This document shows positions 16,007-25,380 of a stretch of 64,000 bases of DNA, piece after piece (the first letter of the stretch is position 1; every line of letters starts with the position of its first letter). Under the pieces are notes generated by a model. That model saw only the letters and a program-made list of their open reading frames with translations, was not told where the DNA came from and ran no database searches. This stretch comes from Candidatus Izemoplasma sp. (GTDB taxonomy: Bacteria; Bacillota_I; Bacilli_A; Izemoplasmatales; Izemoplasmataceae). Both the position numbers and the translations under genes were made by a program. The stretch spans positions 1 to 64,000 of the forward strand of contig JAXKVY010000004.1 of assembly GCA_036172455.1 (NCBI GenBank), written 5' to 3'.

Positions 16007-16846
16007 ATGAACTATGACGCAGAAAGATTAAAGTCTATTCAATTATCAATACTAATTGAATTTTATAATATGTGTAAAAAAAATGATATAAACATTTATT
16101 TAGCATATGGAACAGCATTAGGAGCTTTCAGACATAAGGGCTTCATCCCTTGGGATGATGATATTGATGTATTTATTTTACAAAAAGATCGTGATAAAAT
16201 AATTGAATTATTTAGGAAAAACAAATCTTCTAATCTATTTTATCAATCATATGAAACTGATAAAGCATATAGATATGCAGTTGATAGAATAAGGTTATCA
16301 AACACTACTCTAATTGAAAACGATACAGTAAACGATGACATAAACCATGGAGTATTTATCGATGTTTATCCACTTTTTAAATGCTCTAATAACAAAATTA
16401 AATATTATGTTCAAATAGCATCTCGATTTATTTATAGGCTATTTGTATATAGAAAAGTGCCTAAAAATAAAAACTTCATTGTCAAAACTATTTGTAAAGT
16501 GCTTTTACTATATCCGAAGAAGTTAAAGCGTAAATTTATTAATAATAATTATACTTATACAAATAATTTGGGTGATGATAATTTTTTTTCAACTTTTTAT
16601 GGTGATGAGGTAAAACACAAATATCCTAGCGAATGGTTTAAAACCATAACACTACTTGATTTCGAAGATGATTTATTTCCTGTGCCTAGCGATATAGAAA
16701 AATATCTTAAACTTGATTATGGCTCGAACTATAAAGATTTGCCTCCTATAGAAAAAAGATTAACTAATCATAATTATTTTTTCGTAGATCTTGATAAAAA
16801 GTATAGCGAATACAAATACCATAAGTATATGGAGAAGTTAAAATGA
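16007..16846 (+). CDS. LicD-family phospho-group transferase
   Basis: The 279-residue protein has the LicD signature YLAYGTALGAFRHKGFIPWD followed by DDIDV near residues 30-55, and further blocks DINHGVFIDVYPLF and LKLDYGSNYKDLPP. LicD proteins transfer phosphocholine, or other CDP-activated phospho or phosphono groups, onto glycans. An aminotransferase and a LicC/PntC-like cytidylyltransferase lie in the same operon (21344 and 22423), so the group may be an aminoalkyl phosphate or phosphonate. The start is ATG 16007 after GAGGTGA. It overlaps the next glycosyltransferase by 4 bases. Confidence 0.88.
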   Translation: MNYDAERLKSIQLSILIEFYNMCKKNDINIYLAYGTALGAFRHKGFIPWDDDIDVFILQKDRDKIIELFRKNKSSNLFYQSYETDKAYRYAVDRIRLSNTTLIENDTVNDDINHGVFIDVYPLFKCSNNKIKYYVQIASRFIYRLFVYRKVPKNKNFIVKTICKVLLLYPKKLKRKFINNNYTYTNNLGDDNFFSTFYGDEVKHKYPSEWFKTITLLDFEDDLFPVPSDIEKYLKLDYGSNYKDLPPIEKRLTNHNYFFVDLDKKYSEYKYHKYMEKLK

Positions 16847-18021
16847 AAATTTTATACCTGTCACAAAGATTTGATTTTGAAACAGCTGGAGTGTATGCAG
16901 ATTTGGTGACTGAACTAATAAAAAACAATCATGAAGTTACCATACTTACTTGTGATTATAAAAAAAAAACGGTATATAGTTCGATTGTAACCGCGAATTC
17001 AATAAAAATAATTTATACTAAAGTACCAAATCAGTTTGTAAAAAGTAAATTGATAAAAGGATTGACTCAATTGATTTTACCATTTTTAATGATTAGAACT
17101 TACAACAAAGTTCTCAAAGGAAAGGAGTTTGATTTGATTCTCCACCCAACTCCTCCTATTTCTTTTTATTATTTGGTTAAGTACATAAAGAAAAATGTTA
17201 AAGGAATCAAATCATATTTGATGCTTAAAGACATTTTTCCTCAAAACGGAGTCGATTTGGACTACTTTAAAAAGAATTCTTTAGTGTATAAATACTACAG
17301 GAGTATCGAAAAAAAGTTATATGGAATTTCAGATAGAATTGGATGTATGTCTGTAGGTAATAAGAATTACGTTATTGATAACAATAAACAACTTAATAGA
17401 AGTAAGATTGAAGTTTTTCCTAATACAATGAAAAAATACGAGTACAGTTTTAGTCATTCAAAGGATGAGAAGATAAAGTTTCTAATAGGTGGAAATTTGG
17501 GTTTGCCACAAGATATTCCGTATTTGATGGATTGTTTATTGGAAGTTAAGTATTTGACAAATATAGAGTTTTTAATTGCTGGAACAGGTACTTATAGTAA
17601 ATATATTCATGATTTTATTGAAGAAAACAAACTAGTAAATGTGGTATATTTAGGAGAATTAGACAGGAATGAATACGAAGAATTAGTGAAAAAGTGTCAT
17701 ATAGGAGTTATATCATTGAATTACAAGTTTACGATACCAAATATACCTGCTAGATTTTTATCTTATATATCAAAAGGACTACCTGTTCTCTTAATATCTG
17801 ATGTAATCACAGATTTAAAAAGCATTATTTTATATGATGCAAAGTGTGGGTTTTGGTCTCCATCTAATGATGTTAGTAAATTTCAGAGAGAAATTCTCAA
17901 AATATGCAGCACAGATTTAGTGGCCTTGTCAAAAAATGCATACAGCTTTTTTAATGATAATTATCAAGTCAAATATTCTGTTGAGATTTTAGAAAGATTT
18001 TATAGGGAGGAGATAAAATGA
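16843..18021 (+). CDS. Glycosyltransferase, family 4-like (GT-B fold)
   Basis: The 392-residue protein begins MKILYLSQRFDFETAGVYAD with a GT-B N-terminal Rossmann fold. Its C-terminal domain has FLIGGNLGLPQDIPYLMD, VVYLGELDRNEYEELVKKCH and IPARFLSYISKGLPVLLISD, typical of WbuB-like GT4 enzymes of capsule loci. It adds one sugar to the lipid-linked repeat unit at the cytoplasmic face. Both its ends overlap neighbouring genes by 4 bases. Donor and acceptor are not deducible. Confidence 0.85.
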   Translation: MKILYLSQRFDFETAGVYADLVTELIKNNHEVTILTCDYKKKTVYSSIVTANSIKIIYTKVPNQFVKSKLIKGLTQLILPFLMIRTYNKVLKGKEFDLILHPTPPISFYYLVKYIKKNVKGIKSYLMLKDIFPQNGVDLDYFKKNSLVYKYYRSIEKKLYGISDRIGCMSVGNKNYVIDNNKQLNRSKIEVFPNTMKKYEYSFSHSKDEKIKFLIGGNLGLPQDIPYLMDCLLEVKYLTNIEFLIAGTGTYSKYIHDFIEENKLVNVVYLGELDRNEYEELVKKCHIGVISLNYKFTIPNIPARFLSYISKGLPVLLISDVITDLKSIILYDAKCGFWSPSNDVSKFQREILKICSTDLVALSKNAYSFFNDNYQVKYSVEILERFYREEIK

Positions 18022-19280
18022 TTGAAAATGATGTAGTAGTTGTTCACCCTATTCAGCAACACTCTCATTTACTAGCTAATGTTTTGTATAAGCATGATCG
18101 ACTCAGTTGCCTATATACAACAATGTATTTTGATGAAAACACATTTCTTTATAAGTTATTAAATGCTGTTCTCCCTAAAAAATATAAATATAAACTTAGC
18201 AGTAAAATGAATCTTCCTTTTGATAAAAAGGTTAAATCCTATTATACAATTTTAGGTTTAATTTTTATAGGTTTAGGGAAAACACATATCCCAAAGAGAT
18301 TTTTAAATGTATATAGGGAGTGGCTTACGAAAATATTTTCAAAGAAAGTCGCGAGGGACATAAGGAAAAACACAAATATAAAATATATTATTTCATTTGA
18401 TACTTATTCGTACTTTTTATATAAGTACTTAATCAACTCAAATTTAATTAAAATTCTTGATATGTCCAGCATACCAATAAATGTCATTAACAAAATTATT
18501 AGTTTTGAAATTCAAAAAAATTATAATTTTACAAAGGATTTGAAAAGAACTAAAAAATCATTTACAAAAAAAATGTCTGATAGATCTTTACACGAAATCA
18601 AAATGTCTGATAGATTTTTAGTTGCTTCTACTTTTACTCAAAAATCCTTAACTGAAACATTTGAAAACGCAATTAGTAAGAAGATTTCGATAGCTCCATA
18701 TTTTATAGATAGTCGTTTTTTCAATATGAGGGAATCACACAATATAGCAGATAAAGTAAATTTCTTATTTGTAGGTAGACTTACTGCAGTAAAAGGATTT
18801 CATTATCTACTTGAAGCTATAAAAAAATTACATTCTAGCGCAGAATTTAAATTTGTAGGGCATATTCAATTATCAAAAGAATATATAGATAGTTTACCAG
18901 CAAATATAAAATACTTAGGAGTAATTGATAAATCTCAAATGTGTAATATTTACTCAACCTCAAACGTATTAATATTTCCCTCACTATTTGATGGGTTTGG
19001 ACAAGCTATTATAGAGGCTATGGCTTCTTCGATGCCTGTAATTGTTACAAAGAATTCCGGTGCTTCAGACTATGTTACAGATGAAGAAAATGGATTCATA
19101 ATCGAACCTGGTAATATTGAAAGTCTAGTAGAAAAAATTCAGTGGATGATTGATAATAAAGATAAGATTGATTCAATGGGGAAGAATTCCTATAAGATTG
19201 CTATTGAATTTACAGAAAAGAATTATTATAAAAAAGTTGCTGAAATTATAGGTTTTGAGGGTGAACAAGATGAGAATTAA
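18018..19280 (+). CDS. Glycosyltransferase family 4
   Basis: The 420-residue protein has a less conserved N-terminal domain and a clear GT4 donor-binding domain: FLFVGRLTAVKGFHYLLEAI, KYLGVIDKSQMCNIYSTSNV, FPSLFDGFGQAIIEAMASS (E-x7-E motif) and SGASDYVTDEENGFIIEPGN. It is a retaining GT-B enzyme adding a sugar to the repeat unit. It starts inside the stop of the preceding gene (ATGA). Its 3' end overlaps the TupA-like gene by 11 bases. Confidence 0.88.
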   Translation: MIENDVVVVHPIQQHSHLLANVLYKHDRLSCLYTTMYFDENTFLYKLLNAVLPKKYKYKLSSKMNLPFDKKVKSYYTILGLIFIGLGKTHIPKRFLNVYREWLTKIFSKKVARDIRKNTNIKYIISFDTYSYFLYKYLINSNLIKILDMSSIPINVINKIISFEIQKNYNFTKDLKRTKKSFTKKMSDRSLHEIKMSDRFLVASTFTQKSLTETFENAISKKISIAPYFIDSRFFNMRESHNIADKVNFLFVGRLTAVKGFHYLLEAIKKLHSSAEFKFVGHIQLSKEYIDSLPANIKYLGVIDKSQMCNIYSTSNVLIFPSLFDGFGQAIIEAMASSMPVIVTKNSGASDYVTDEENGFIIEPGNIESLVEKIQWMIDNKDKIDSMGKNSYKIAIEFTEKNYYKKVAEIIGFEGEQDEN

Positions 19281-20208
19281 ATATGTTATTAAAAAAATTA
19301 TTCCATATATTTATATATATCGCTTACAGACAATATGGAAAAAAATCGCTTTATGTATTTGGAATGATGAACAGTATATCAAAAGAAGATATAAAAAAAT
19401 AGTAGGTAGAAATATAAACTTTCAAAATCCAACAACTTTTTCTGAAAAATTACAAGTCATGAAATTACACAATCGTAATCCCCTATTAACAAAATGCACT
19501 GATAAACTTCAAGTACGAGAATATGTCATATCTAGAGGTTTAAGTGAAATATTGGTCCCAATAATTTCTGTACTTGATAACTCTTCTGAGATAGATTTAA
19601 GCATTCTTCCAAATGAGTTTTTCCTTAAATGTAATCACGCTAGTGGAACAAATTTATATGTTAAAGACAAGACTACTATGAAAGAGAAGCAAATTAAAAA
19701 AACATTTAAAATATATATGAGTAGGAATCACTATGTTATGGAGCGTGAATGGAATTACAAAAATATAGTTCCCAAGATTATTGTCGAAAAACCGATTAAA
19801 GATTCAAAAGGGAATCTACCTTTCGACTATAAATTTATGTGTTTCAATGGTATTCCTAAAATTGTCATGGTTTGTACAGGAATTATAAATGAGAGTGGAA
19901 GTAAAGGAAATCCAGAATGTAATTTTTATGATATTGATTTTAATCTTCTAGATTTAAGAATAAATAATAATAACATAAAAAACAGAACAATTACAAAACC
20001 AAAAAATTTCGACAAGATGGTTGAAATTTCTAGAAAACTATCAAGTGAATTTACCTTTTGCAGAGTTGATTTATTTAGTGTTGACAATCAAGTGTTTTTT
20101 GGAGAACTAACCTTTATTCATGGATCAGGACTTTTGCATTTTGAGCCTAGAGAATATGATTATCTATTTGGTCAGTGGTTAGGGACAAGACAAGGAGATG
20201 TTCAATGA
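19270..20208 (+). CDS. TupA-like ATP-grasp / glycosyltransferase-associated protein
   Basis: ATG 19270 follows GAGGGTG at good distance; an upstream TTG has no advantage. The 312-residue protein has the TupA-like ATP-grasp pattern: NPTTFSEKLQVMKLHNRNPL, FFLKCNHASGTNLYVKDK, PFDYKFMCFNGIPKIV and FCRVDLFSVDNQVFFGELTF. In Bacillus TupA takes part in teichuronopeptide synthesis, so amide or peptide-like modification of a polysaccharide is a reasonable guess; many capsule loci carry such a gene without a known substrate. The gene overlaps the next one by 4 bases (ATGA). Confidence 0.82.
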   Translation: MRIKYVIKKIIPYIYIYRLQTIWKKIALCIWNDEQYIKRRYKKIVGRNINFQNPTTFSEKLQVMKLHNRNPLLTKCTDKLQVREYVISRGLSEILVPIISVLDNSSEIDLSILPNEFFLKCNHASGTNLYVKDKTTMKEKQIKKTFKIYMSRNHYVMEREWNYKNIVPKIIVEKPIKDSKGNLPFDYKFMCFNGIPKIVMVCTGIINESGSKGNPECNFYDIDFNLLDLRINNNNIKNRTITKPKNFDKMVEISRKLSSEFTFCRVDLFSVDNQVFFGELTFIHGSGLLHFEPREYDYLFGQWLGTRQGDVQ

Positions 20209-21347
20209 AAGTAATTATTTTTTTAGGTGGCTTTTTCCCATCAATGAATCATGGTGGTCCAGTGGTTAGTATTGATAATCTTTGTAGATTGTTAAGCGAT
20301 AAAATTGATTTCTACATAGTTACAAAAGATCACGACTTAGGAACAAAAGAAAGATTTAAGGACATTAAGGACACATGGATGATCAAAGAGAATTATAATA
20401 TATTATATTGGCCCGATTCTTTTTTTACTAAATCAAGAATTAATAATTTGTTAAAAGAGATTAACCCGGATTTAATCTATATTAATTCACTATTTAGTTA
20501 TAAAATTGTAATACCAATTTTAAAAGGCAAAGGTAATATTCCTGCACTGATTGCTCCTCGAGGCCAATTATGTAAGAATGCGTTTAGAAAAAAAATAAAA
20601 AAATATATGTATCTTTTTATATTTAAGAGTTTATTCAAAAGTAAAACTGTATTTTATCAATTTACTTCAATGGAAGAGAGATTATCAATATTAAAGCATA
20701 TCAAGGTTCGTGAAAATAAAATATTCTTCTTGGATAATATTTCCATTGGTCCCACTCAAAATGTTGGAATACCAATTGAGAAATCAACAAATAATTTAAA
20801 AATTGTATTTATTTCTAGGATTCACCCAAAAAAGAATCTCGATTTTGCACTAAGTGTAATCAATAATCTTAGTGGAGATATTATTTTTAATATTTATGGA
20901 CCAATAGAAGACACTATTTATTGGGAAAGCTGCAAAAATATTATTGCAAATTATCCAAAAAATATTATAGTCAATTATAATGGTGTGATTTCACATGAAG
21001 ATGTATATAAAGTATTTACTGAGAATCATGTATTTTTGTTTCCAACAAAATCAGAGAATTATGGGCACGTGATTCCAGAAGCGCTAATTATGGGGTGTTC
21101 TGTGATTACAAGTGATCAAACTCCTTGGCAAGCAAATTCAGATCAGATGTTTTTGCACAGCATCCCTCTTAACAAAAAGGATGAATATTTATCTGTAATT
21201 AAAAAGTTTGTTGCCATGAATCACGATGAATACAAACGACTTAGTTCAGAAGCAATTTTATATGCTCATGATAAAATTGATCGGCAAAAAATCAAAAACG
21301 AGTATATTAATGTTTTTACAAAAATTATTGATTATAGAGGAGAATGA
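20205..21347 (+). CDS. Glycosyltransferase family 4
   Basis: The start is ATG 20205 after AAGGAGATG; a longer GTG frame to 20175 overlaps the previous gene without need. The 380-residue protein opens MKVIIFLGGFFPSMNHGGP, a GT-B N-terminal nucleotide-fold glycine-rich loop, and has KIVFISRIHPKKNLDFALSV and SENYGHVIPEALIMGCSVIT in the donor domain (E-x7-type motif). It is a cytoplasmic or membrane-associated glycosyltransferase of the operon, overlapping both neighbours by 4 bases. Confidence 0.87.
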   Translation: MKVIIFLGGFFPSMNHGGPVVSIDNLCRLLSDKIDFYIVTKDHDLGTKERFKDIKDTWMIKENYNILYWPDSFFTKSRINNLLKEINPDLIYINSLFSYKIVIPILKGKGNIPALIAPRGQLCKNAFRKKIKKYMYLFIFKSLFKSKTVFYQFTSMEERLSILKHIKVRENKIFFLDNISIGPTQNVGIPIEKSTNNLKIVFISRIHPKKNLDFALSVINNLSGDIIFNIYGPIEDTIYWESCKNIIANYPKNIIVNYNGVISHEDVYKVFTENHVFLFPTKSENYGHVIPEALIMGCSVITSDQTPWQANSDQMFLHSIPLNKKDEYLSVIKKFVAMNHDEYKRLSSEAILYAHDKIDRQKIKNEYINVFTKIIDYRGE

Positions 21348-22426
21348 AAATAATGAAACTTTTTACGGTTGGTCCAGTTCAAATGCAAAAAGATATCCTT
21401 GATATTGGAATACAACAAATACCATATTTTAGAACTGAAGAATTCTCAGATATTTTATTTGAAGTTGATAGAATGCTAAAGACATTATTGCAGTCAGATA
21501 ATAGCAATTTGTTGATTTCTTCATCCGGTACTGGCGCAATGGAAGCTGCGATAACAAATCTTTTTAATTCGCAAGATAAACTATTAATTGTCAACGGAGG
21601 GTCATTCGGACAAAGATTCGTTGAAATATGTCAAAAATATAATTTTAATTATCATGAAATAAAGTTATCATTTGGAGAAAAATTGACTGATCAACATCTT
21701 ATAAAATATTTACATCAAAATTTTTCTGGATTTTTAATAAATCATCATGAAACTTCAACAGGAGTTTTATATGATTTAAAACTTGTATCTGATTTTTGTA
21801 AAAATAATAATATTACTTTGGTCGTTGATGCAATTAGTTCGTTTTTATCTGATCTGGGGAAACTAGATAATTTATCAACAGATATACTAATCTTTAGTTC
21901 ACATAAAGCATTGTCATTAATGCCTGGGTTAAGCATTATAAACTTTAGTGAAAAGGCAAAAATGTTAATATCTCAAAATGAATCGAAAACATATTATTTT
22001 GATTTACAAAAAGCAATTCAAAATTCATTGAGAGGACAAACACCTTTTACACCATCTATTTCAATAATATACCAACTTCATAGAAGGCTCGAATTATTAA
22101 TCCAAAGAGGTGGCCTTGAGGTAGAGTTAAATAAAGTTACTAAAATTGCGGAATATTTTAGAAAATCTATTGCAGATTTACCTGTCTATATTCCACATTA
22201 TAACTTGTCGAATTGTTTAACTCCAATTGTGTTTAAATCGAACAGTGTGGATGCATACAACATATTTGAAATATTGAGAAATGAATATGAATTAGTGGTA
22301 AATCCTTGTGGGGGAGAACTCAAAAACAAAATGTTAAGGATAGGACACATTGGTAATCTTACTATAAGCGATATAGATTTATTATTAGATGCATTGAGAG
22401 ATTTAGAAAGGAAAAGAATAATATGA
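21344..22426 (+). CDS. Class V aminotransferase (2-aminoethylphosphonate transaminase-like)
   Basis: The 360-residue protein is a class V PLP enzyme. It shows LFTVGPVQMQKDILDIG at the start, SSGTGAMEAAITNL, NGGSFGQRFVEIC, LVVDAISSFLSDLG (Asp) and FSSHKALSLMPGLS (Schiff-base Lys). This arrangement is shared by alanine-glyoxylate and 2-aminoethylphosphonate aminotransferases. It overlaps the cytidylyltransferase-like gene by 4 bases. In other bacteria AEP transaminase and PntC are adjacent or fused, so a role in making an activated aminoalkyl group is plausible. The required PEP mutase and phosphonopyruvate decarboxylase are not in the window, so the substrate remains open. Confidence 0.75.
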   Translation: MKIMKLFTVGPVQMQKDILDIGIQQIPYFRTEEFSDILFEVDRMLKTLLQSDNSNLLISSSGTGAMEAAITNLFNSQDKLLIVNGGSFGQRFVEICQKYNFNYHEIKLSFGEKLTDQHLIKYLHQNFSGFLINHHETSTGVLYDLKLVSDFCKNNNITLVVDAISSFLSDLGKLDNLSTDILIFSSHKALSLMPGLSIINFSEKAKMLISQNESKTYYFDLQKAIQNSLRGQTPFTPSISIIYQLHRRLELLIQRGGLEVELNKVTKIAEYFRKSIADLPVYIPHYNLSNCLTPIVFKSNSVDAYNIFEILRNEYELVVNPCGGELKNKMLRIGHIGNLTISDIDLLLDALRDLERKRII

Positions 22427-23148
22427 AAGCAATAATTTTAGCTGCAGGAAGAGGTACAAGAATTAGTAGACATTTATCAGGGAATCCTAAGTGCACTGTA
22501 GATATTGGTGGGACAACACTTATTCGCTATACTATCAAGTTGCTACAAGAAAACGGAATAACCGATATTGCGATAATATTAGGATACAGAAGTGAGGTTA
22601 TTATTAAGGAACTAGAAGATTTTAACATCACATATTTCTATAATCCTTTTTTTGATGCAACAAATAGTATTGCATCAATGTGGTTTGCAAAAGAATTTTT
22701 GTCAGATGATGATTTCTTAATTATGAATGGTGATGTTTATATAGAAAAACCTATATTACAAATAATAGAAAGTGAAAAAAAAGAATTTTTACTTTTATCT
22801 GATGAAACAAGGATAACTGAGGCAGATTACAAACTAAAGTACAATGATGGTATTTTGGAAAAATATGGCAAAGAGCTTTCAGAAGATGATACAACAGGGG
22901 AATACGTTGGTATCGCTATTATCAGAAAGGAAGCCATACCTAAATTTAGCAAAGAATTAGACTCTTTGATAAATAAACAAAAACATAATTTATGGTGGGA
23001 AAACATTTTATACGAATTATCAAATGAAATCAAAATATATGTCCGAGATGTCGAAAAGAATTTTTGGGCAGAAGTAGATTACATAGAAGATTTTGACAGG
23101 ATTATTTCACATAGATCTAATATGAATGATAGTGAAAATGCAAAATAA
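22423..23148 (+). CDS. LicC/PntC-like CTP:phospho(no)alkyl cytidylyltransferase
   Basis: The 241-residue protein is a small nucleotidyltransferase with MKAIILAAGRGTRI, GNPKCTVDIGGTTLIRYTI, YNPFFDATNSIASMWFAKEF, FLIMNGDVYIEKP and NFWAEVDYIEDFDR. The N-x4-TNSIASMW pattern and the aspartate pair resemble LicC (phosphocholine) and PntC (aminoethylphosphonate) cytidylyltransferases rather than hexose-1-phosphate enzymes. With the LicD protein at 16007 it would form an activate-and-transfer pair. It overlaps both neighbours. Confidence 0.78.
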   Translation: MKAIILAAGRGTRISRHLSGNPKCTVDIGGTTLIRYTIKLLQENGITDIAIILGYRSEVIIKELEDFNITYFYNPFFDATNSIASMWFAKEFLSDDDFLIMNGDVYIEKPILQIIESEKKEFLLLSDETRITEADYKLKYNDGILEKYGKELSEDDTTGEYVGIAIIRKEAIPKFSKELDSLINKQKHNLWWENILYELSNEIKIYVRDVEKNFWAEVDYIEDFDRIISHRSNMNDSENAK

Positions 23149-24250
23149 AATGAATACTGTAATTCACATTGTCAGAGATACGGGTGGAGTAATAAAGTTG
23201 GTTTCAGAGCTGGCTAACATTCAAACCAAATGTGGAAATAAAGTTTATGTTTTATATTCAAATTTAAGTAATTCACACTTGAAGTTATTTAGCTCTCTGG
23301 TAACATTAATTGAAATTAAACATTGGTTAAAACTACCACCTTTATTATTTGGTTTAAGAACGAAAAGAACGTTAAATAAGATTATATCTGATGATTTTCC
23401 ATATATTATTCATTTTCATAATGTTGCCACTGTAGGTATATTTTGTTCAAGATATGTTAAAAATTCAATTTGTACTATACATGGGTTAAGTTGGTATAAT
23501 AACACCGTTAGGACAAAGATATCAAAATGGATAACAAAAAGAATTATTTCTAGTATTTTTAAAAAAAATGGACAAGTAATTGGAGTTAGTAAAAGTACTT
23601 CATCTTTTTATAACAACTTATGCAACTTTAATAGAGTTGATACCATATATAATGGGATAGCAGCCTTGAAAATTAAAAAGATTCTAAATTCAAAGTTAAT
23701 TGTAGCTCACATTGGAGATGTTAGTGATAGTAAAGGATGGAAATATACATACAATGCCATATCTTCACTTAAAGCAGATCTTAAAAATAAAATTGAATTC
23801 ATTATGGCAGGACGTTTAATTGGAAATGTGAACGATGAAGTCCAAAGGGCTTTGGAAGCCTCAAAAGGTGAGTTCGAATTTAAGTACTTAGGTATTATTG
23901 AAAATGCTTATGAGAATTTAGTGCCTAGTATTGATTTACTAGTTTTACCATCTATTAGTGAAGGTCTACCAATGTCTATACTTGAATGTCAAAGCATAGG
24001 AATACCAGTTATTGCGACAGATGTAGGAGGAATATCTGAAATCATTACAGACAATTATAATGGCTTTTTAGTTACTAGAAATAGTGAAAAAATTCAAGAC
24101 AAGTTAGAATACATTTTAATGAATCTTGACCAGTATAGTATATTTTCTGCTAACTCATTGATTAGATTTAACGAAAAATTTTCTATTCAAGTAACAAACG
24201 ATAAATATGACAATCTATATAATTTGGTGCAGAACAGGAGAAAAATATGA
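23138..24250 (+). CDS. Glycosyltransferase family 4
   Basis: Possible starts are ATG 23138 and ATG 23150, both overlapping or touching the end of the previous gene; neither has a strong binding site, so the start is uncertain by a few codons. The protein of about 367-370 residues has an N-terminal HIVRDTGGVIKLVSELANI and the donor-domain blocks VAHIGDVSDSKGWKYTYNAI, LVLPSISEGLPMSILECQ and IPVIATDVGGISEIITDNYN. It is a retaining GT-B enzyme for repeat-unit assembly. Confidence 0.86.
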   Translation: MQNKMNTVIHIVRDTGGVIKLVSELANIQTKCGNKVYVLYSNLSNSHLKLFSSLVTLIEIKHWLKLPPLLFGLRTKRTLNKIISDDFPYIIHFHNVATVGIFCSRYVKNSICTIHGLSWYNNTVRTKISKWITKRIISSIFKKNGQVIGVSKSTSSFYNNLCNFNRVDTIYNGIAALKIKKILNSKLIVAHIGDVSDSKGWKYTYNAISSLKADLKNKIEFIMAGRLIGNVNDEVQRALEASKGEFEFKYLGIIENAYENLVPSIDLLVLPSISEGLPMSILECQSIGIPVIATDVGGISEIITDNYNGFLVTRNSEKIQDKLEYILMNLDQYSIFSANSLIRFNEKFSIQVTNDKYDNLYNLVQNRRKI

Positions 24251-25359
24251 GTATCATATCAAGTGCTTTTATAGCAATATCAATTATTCTCTTTACACTA
24301 GTATCATTCCAAAATAAAAAAATATCTTTAAAGACAATAGTATTAATTATGCTTCCTTTTTTGGTTGGAGTAGTTATATACGGTTACAATTTTCAACCAA
24401 TTGAAGCAGATGACTTGTTTCGATATTATTTCGAGATGAATAGATATATGACTCAGAATTTCAACGAATTTTATAGTAATTCGACATGGAGTTCAACAAT
24501 AATATCTAGTGCTATTATGTTTTTAATTTCAAAAACTGGTGATATTAATTTGCTTGGCGGGCTGACTATAGTTCTCTATTTTTTAACTTTTGTGATTGTT
24601 ATTTTGATTTTGGGTAAAGGCAAAAAAAGTTCAAGAGGAATCTTTTTTATATTTTTATTTTTTATATCTAACTTATACATTTATGAGTTTATTTCTATAA
24701 CAAGATTCTCAATGGGAATATTCTTTATAACACTAGTAATATACTTAGATTTTTTTAAGTTAGAAAATAAGTATATTGTTTTGCTCCTCTATTTTGTTAG
24801 TTTTTTTATTCACACATCTTTAATTGCTTTTTTAGGTATAAGGCTGATTTTTATGATAAAAAACAATGTTGTGAAATATAGTTTTTTAATTATTACACCG
24901 TTTATAATTAAAGGATTATCTTCTCTCCTGACATTAACTCAAATACCGTTTTTAGTAGATTTAGCGATCAAAATTGCTGCAACCTCTACAACATCTGCTT
25001 TATTTACAAGTTGGATTAGGATAGTTATATACTTAATGATAATACTATTGATTTTAATTGTTATTATTGGTTATACAAGAGTTACTACGACACAAAAAAT
25101 AAAAAATAATAATATTTCTTATAAATATATTAATTATTGTCGATTTTTATTAGCATTAATTGTATTTTTGTTAACTACTCCATTTTGGATGCAACTTGCA
25201 TTTCATAGATTTATTCAAGTGATAATTGTTTTGTCATTGCCAATTCTTTATAACTATTTTTTTCACACGAGAAGATCGGCACTTAAATATGTACTGTTTT
25301 CTATAACTATTGCTATATCGATTTCCAATATTATTTATCAACTTTTGTTGTATGTATAA
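24247..25359 (+). CDS. EpsG/Wzy-like polysaccharide polymerase
   Basis: The 370-residue protein is an integral membrane protein with about 10 hydrophobic helices and a characteristic cytoplasmic/periplasmic YGYNFQPIEADDLFRYYFEM block near residues 46-65. That D-DxxRYY pattern is typical of the EpsG family. It would polymerise lipid-linked repeat units on the outer face of the membrane. It lies directly before the flippase gene, the usual Wzy-Wzx arrangement, and overlaps the preceding glycosyltransferase by 4 bases. Confidence 0.83.
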   Translation: MSIISSAFIAISIILFTLVSFQNKKISLKTIVLIMLPFLVGVVIYGYNFQPIEADDLFRYYFEMNRYMTQNFNEFYSNSTWSSTIISSAIMFLISKTGDINLLGGLTIVLYFLTFVIVILILGKGKKSSRGIFFIFLFFISNLYIYEFISITRFSMGIFFITLVIYLDFFKLENKYIVLLLYFVSFFIHTSLIAFLGIRLIFMIKNNVVKYSFLIITPFIIKGLSSLLTLTQIPFLVDLAIKIAATSTTSALFTSWIRIVIYLMIILLILIVIIGYTRVTTTQKIKNNNISYKYINYCRFLLALIVFLLTTPFWMQLAFHRFIQVIIVLSLPILYNYFFHTRRSALKYVLFSITIAISISNIIYQLLLYV

Positions 25360-25380
25360 ATATAGAGACAAGGTGTGTTC

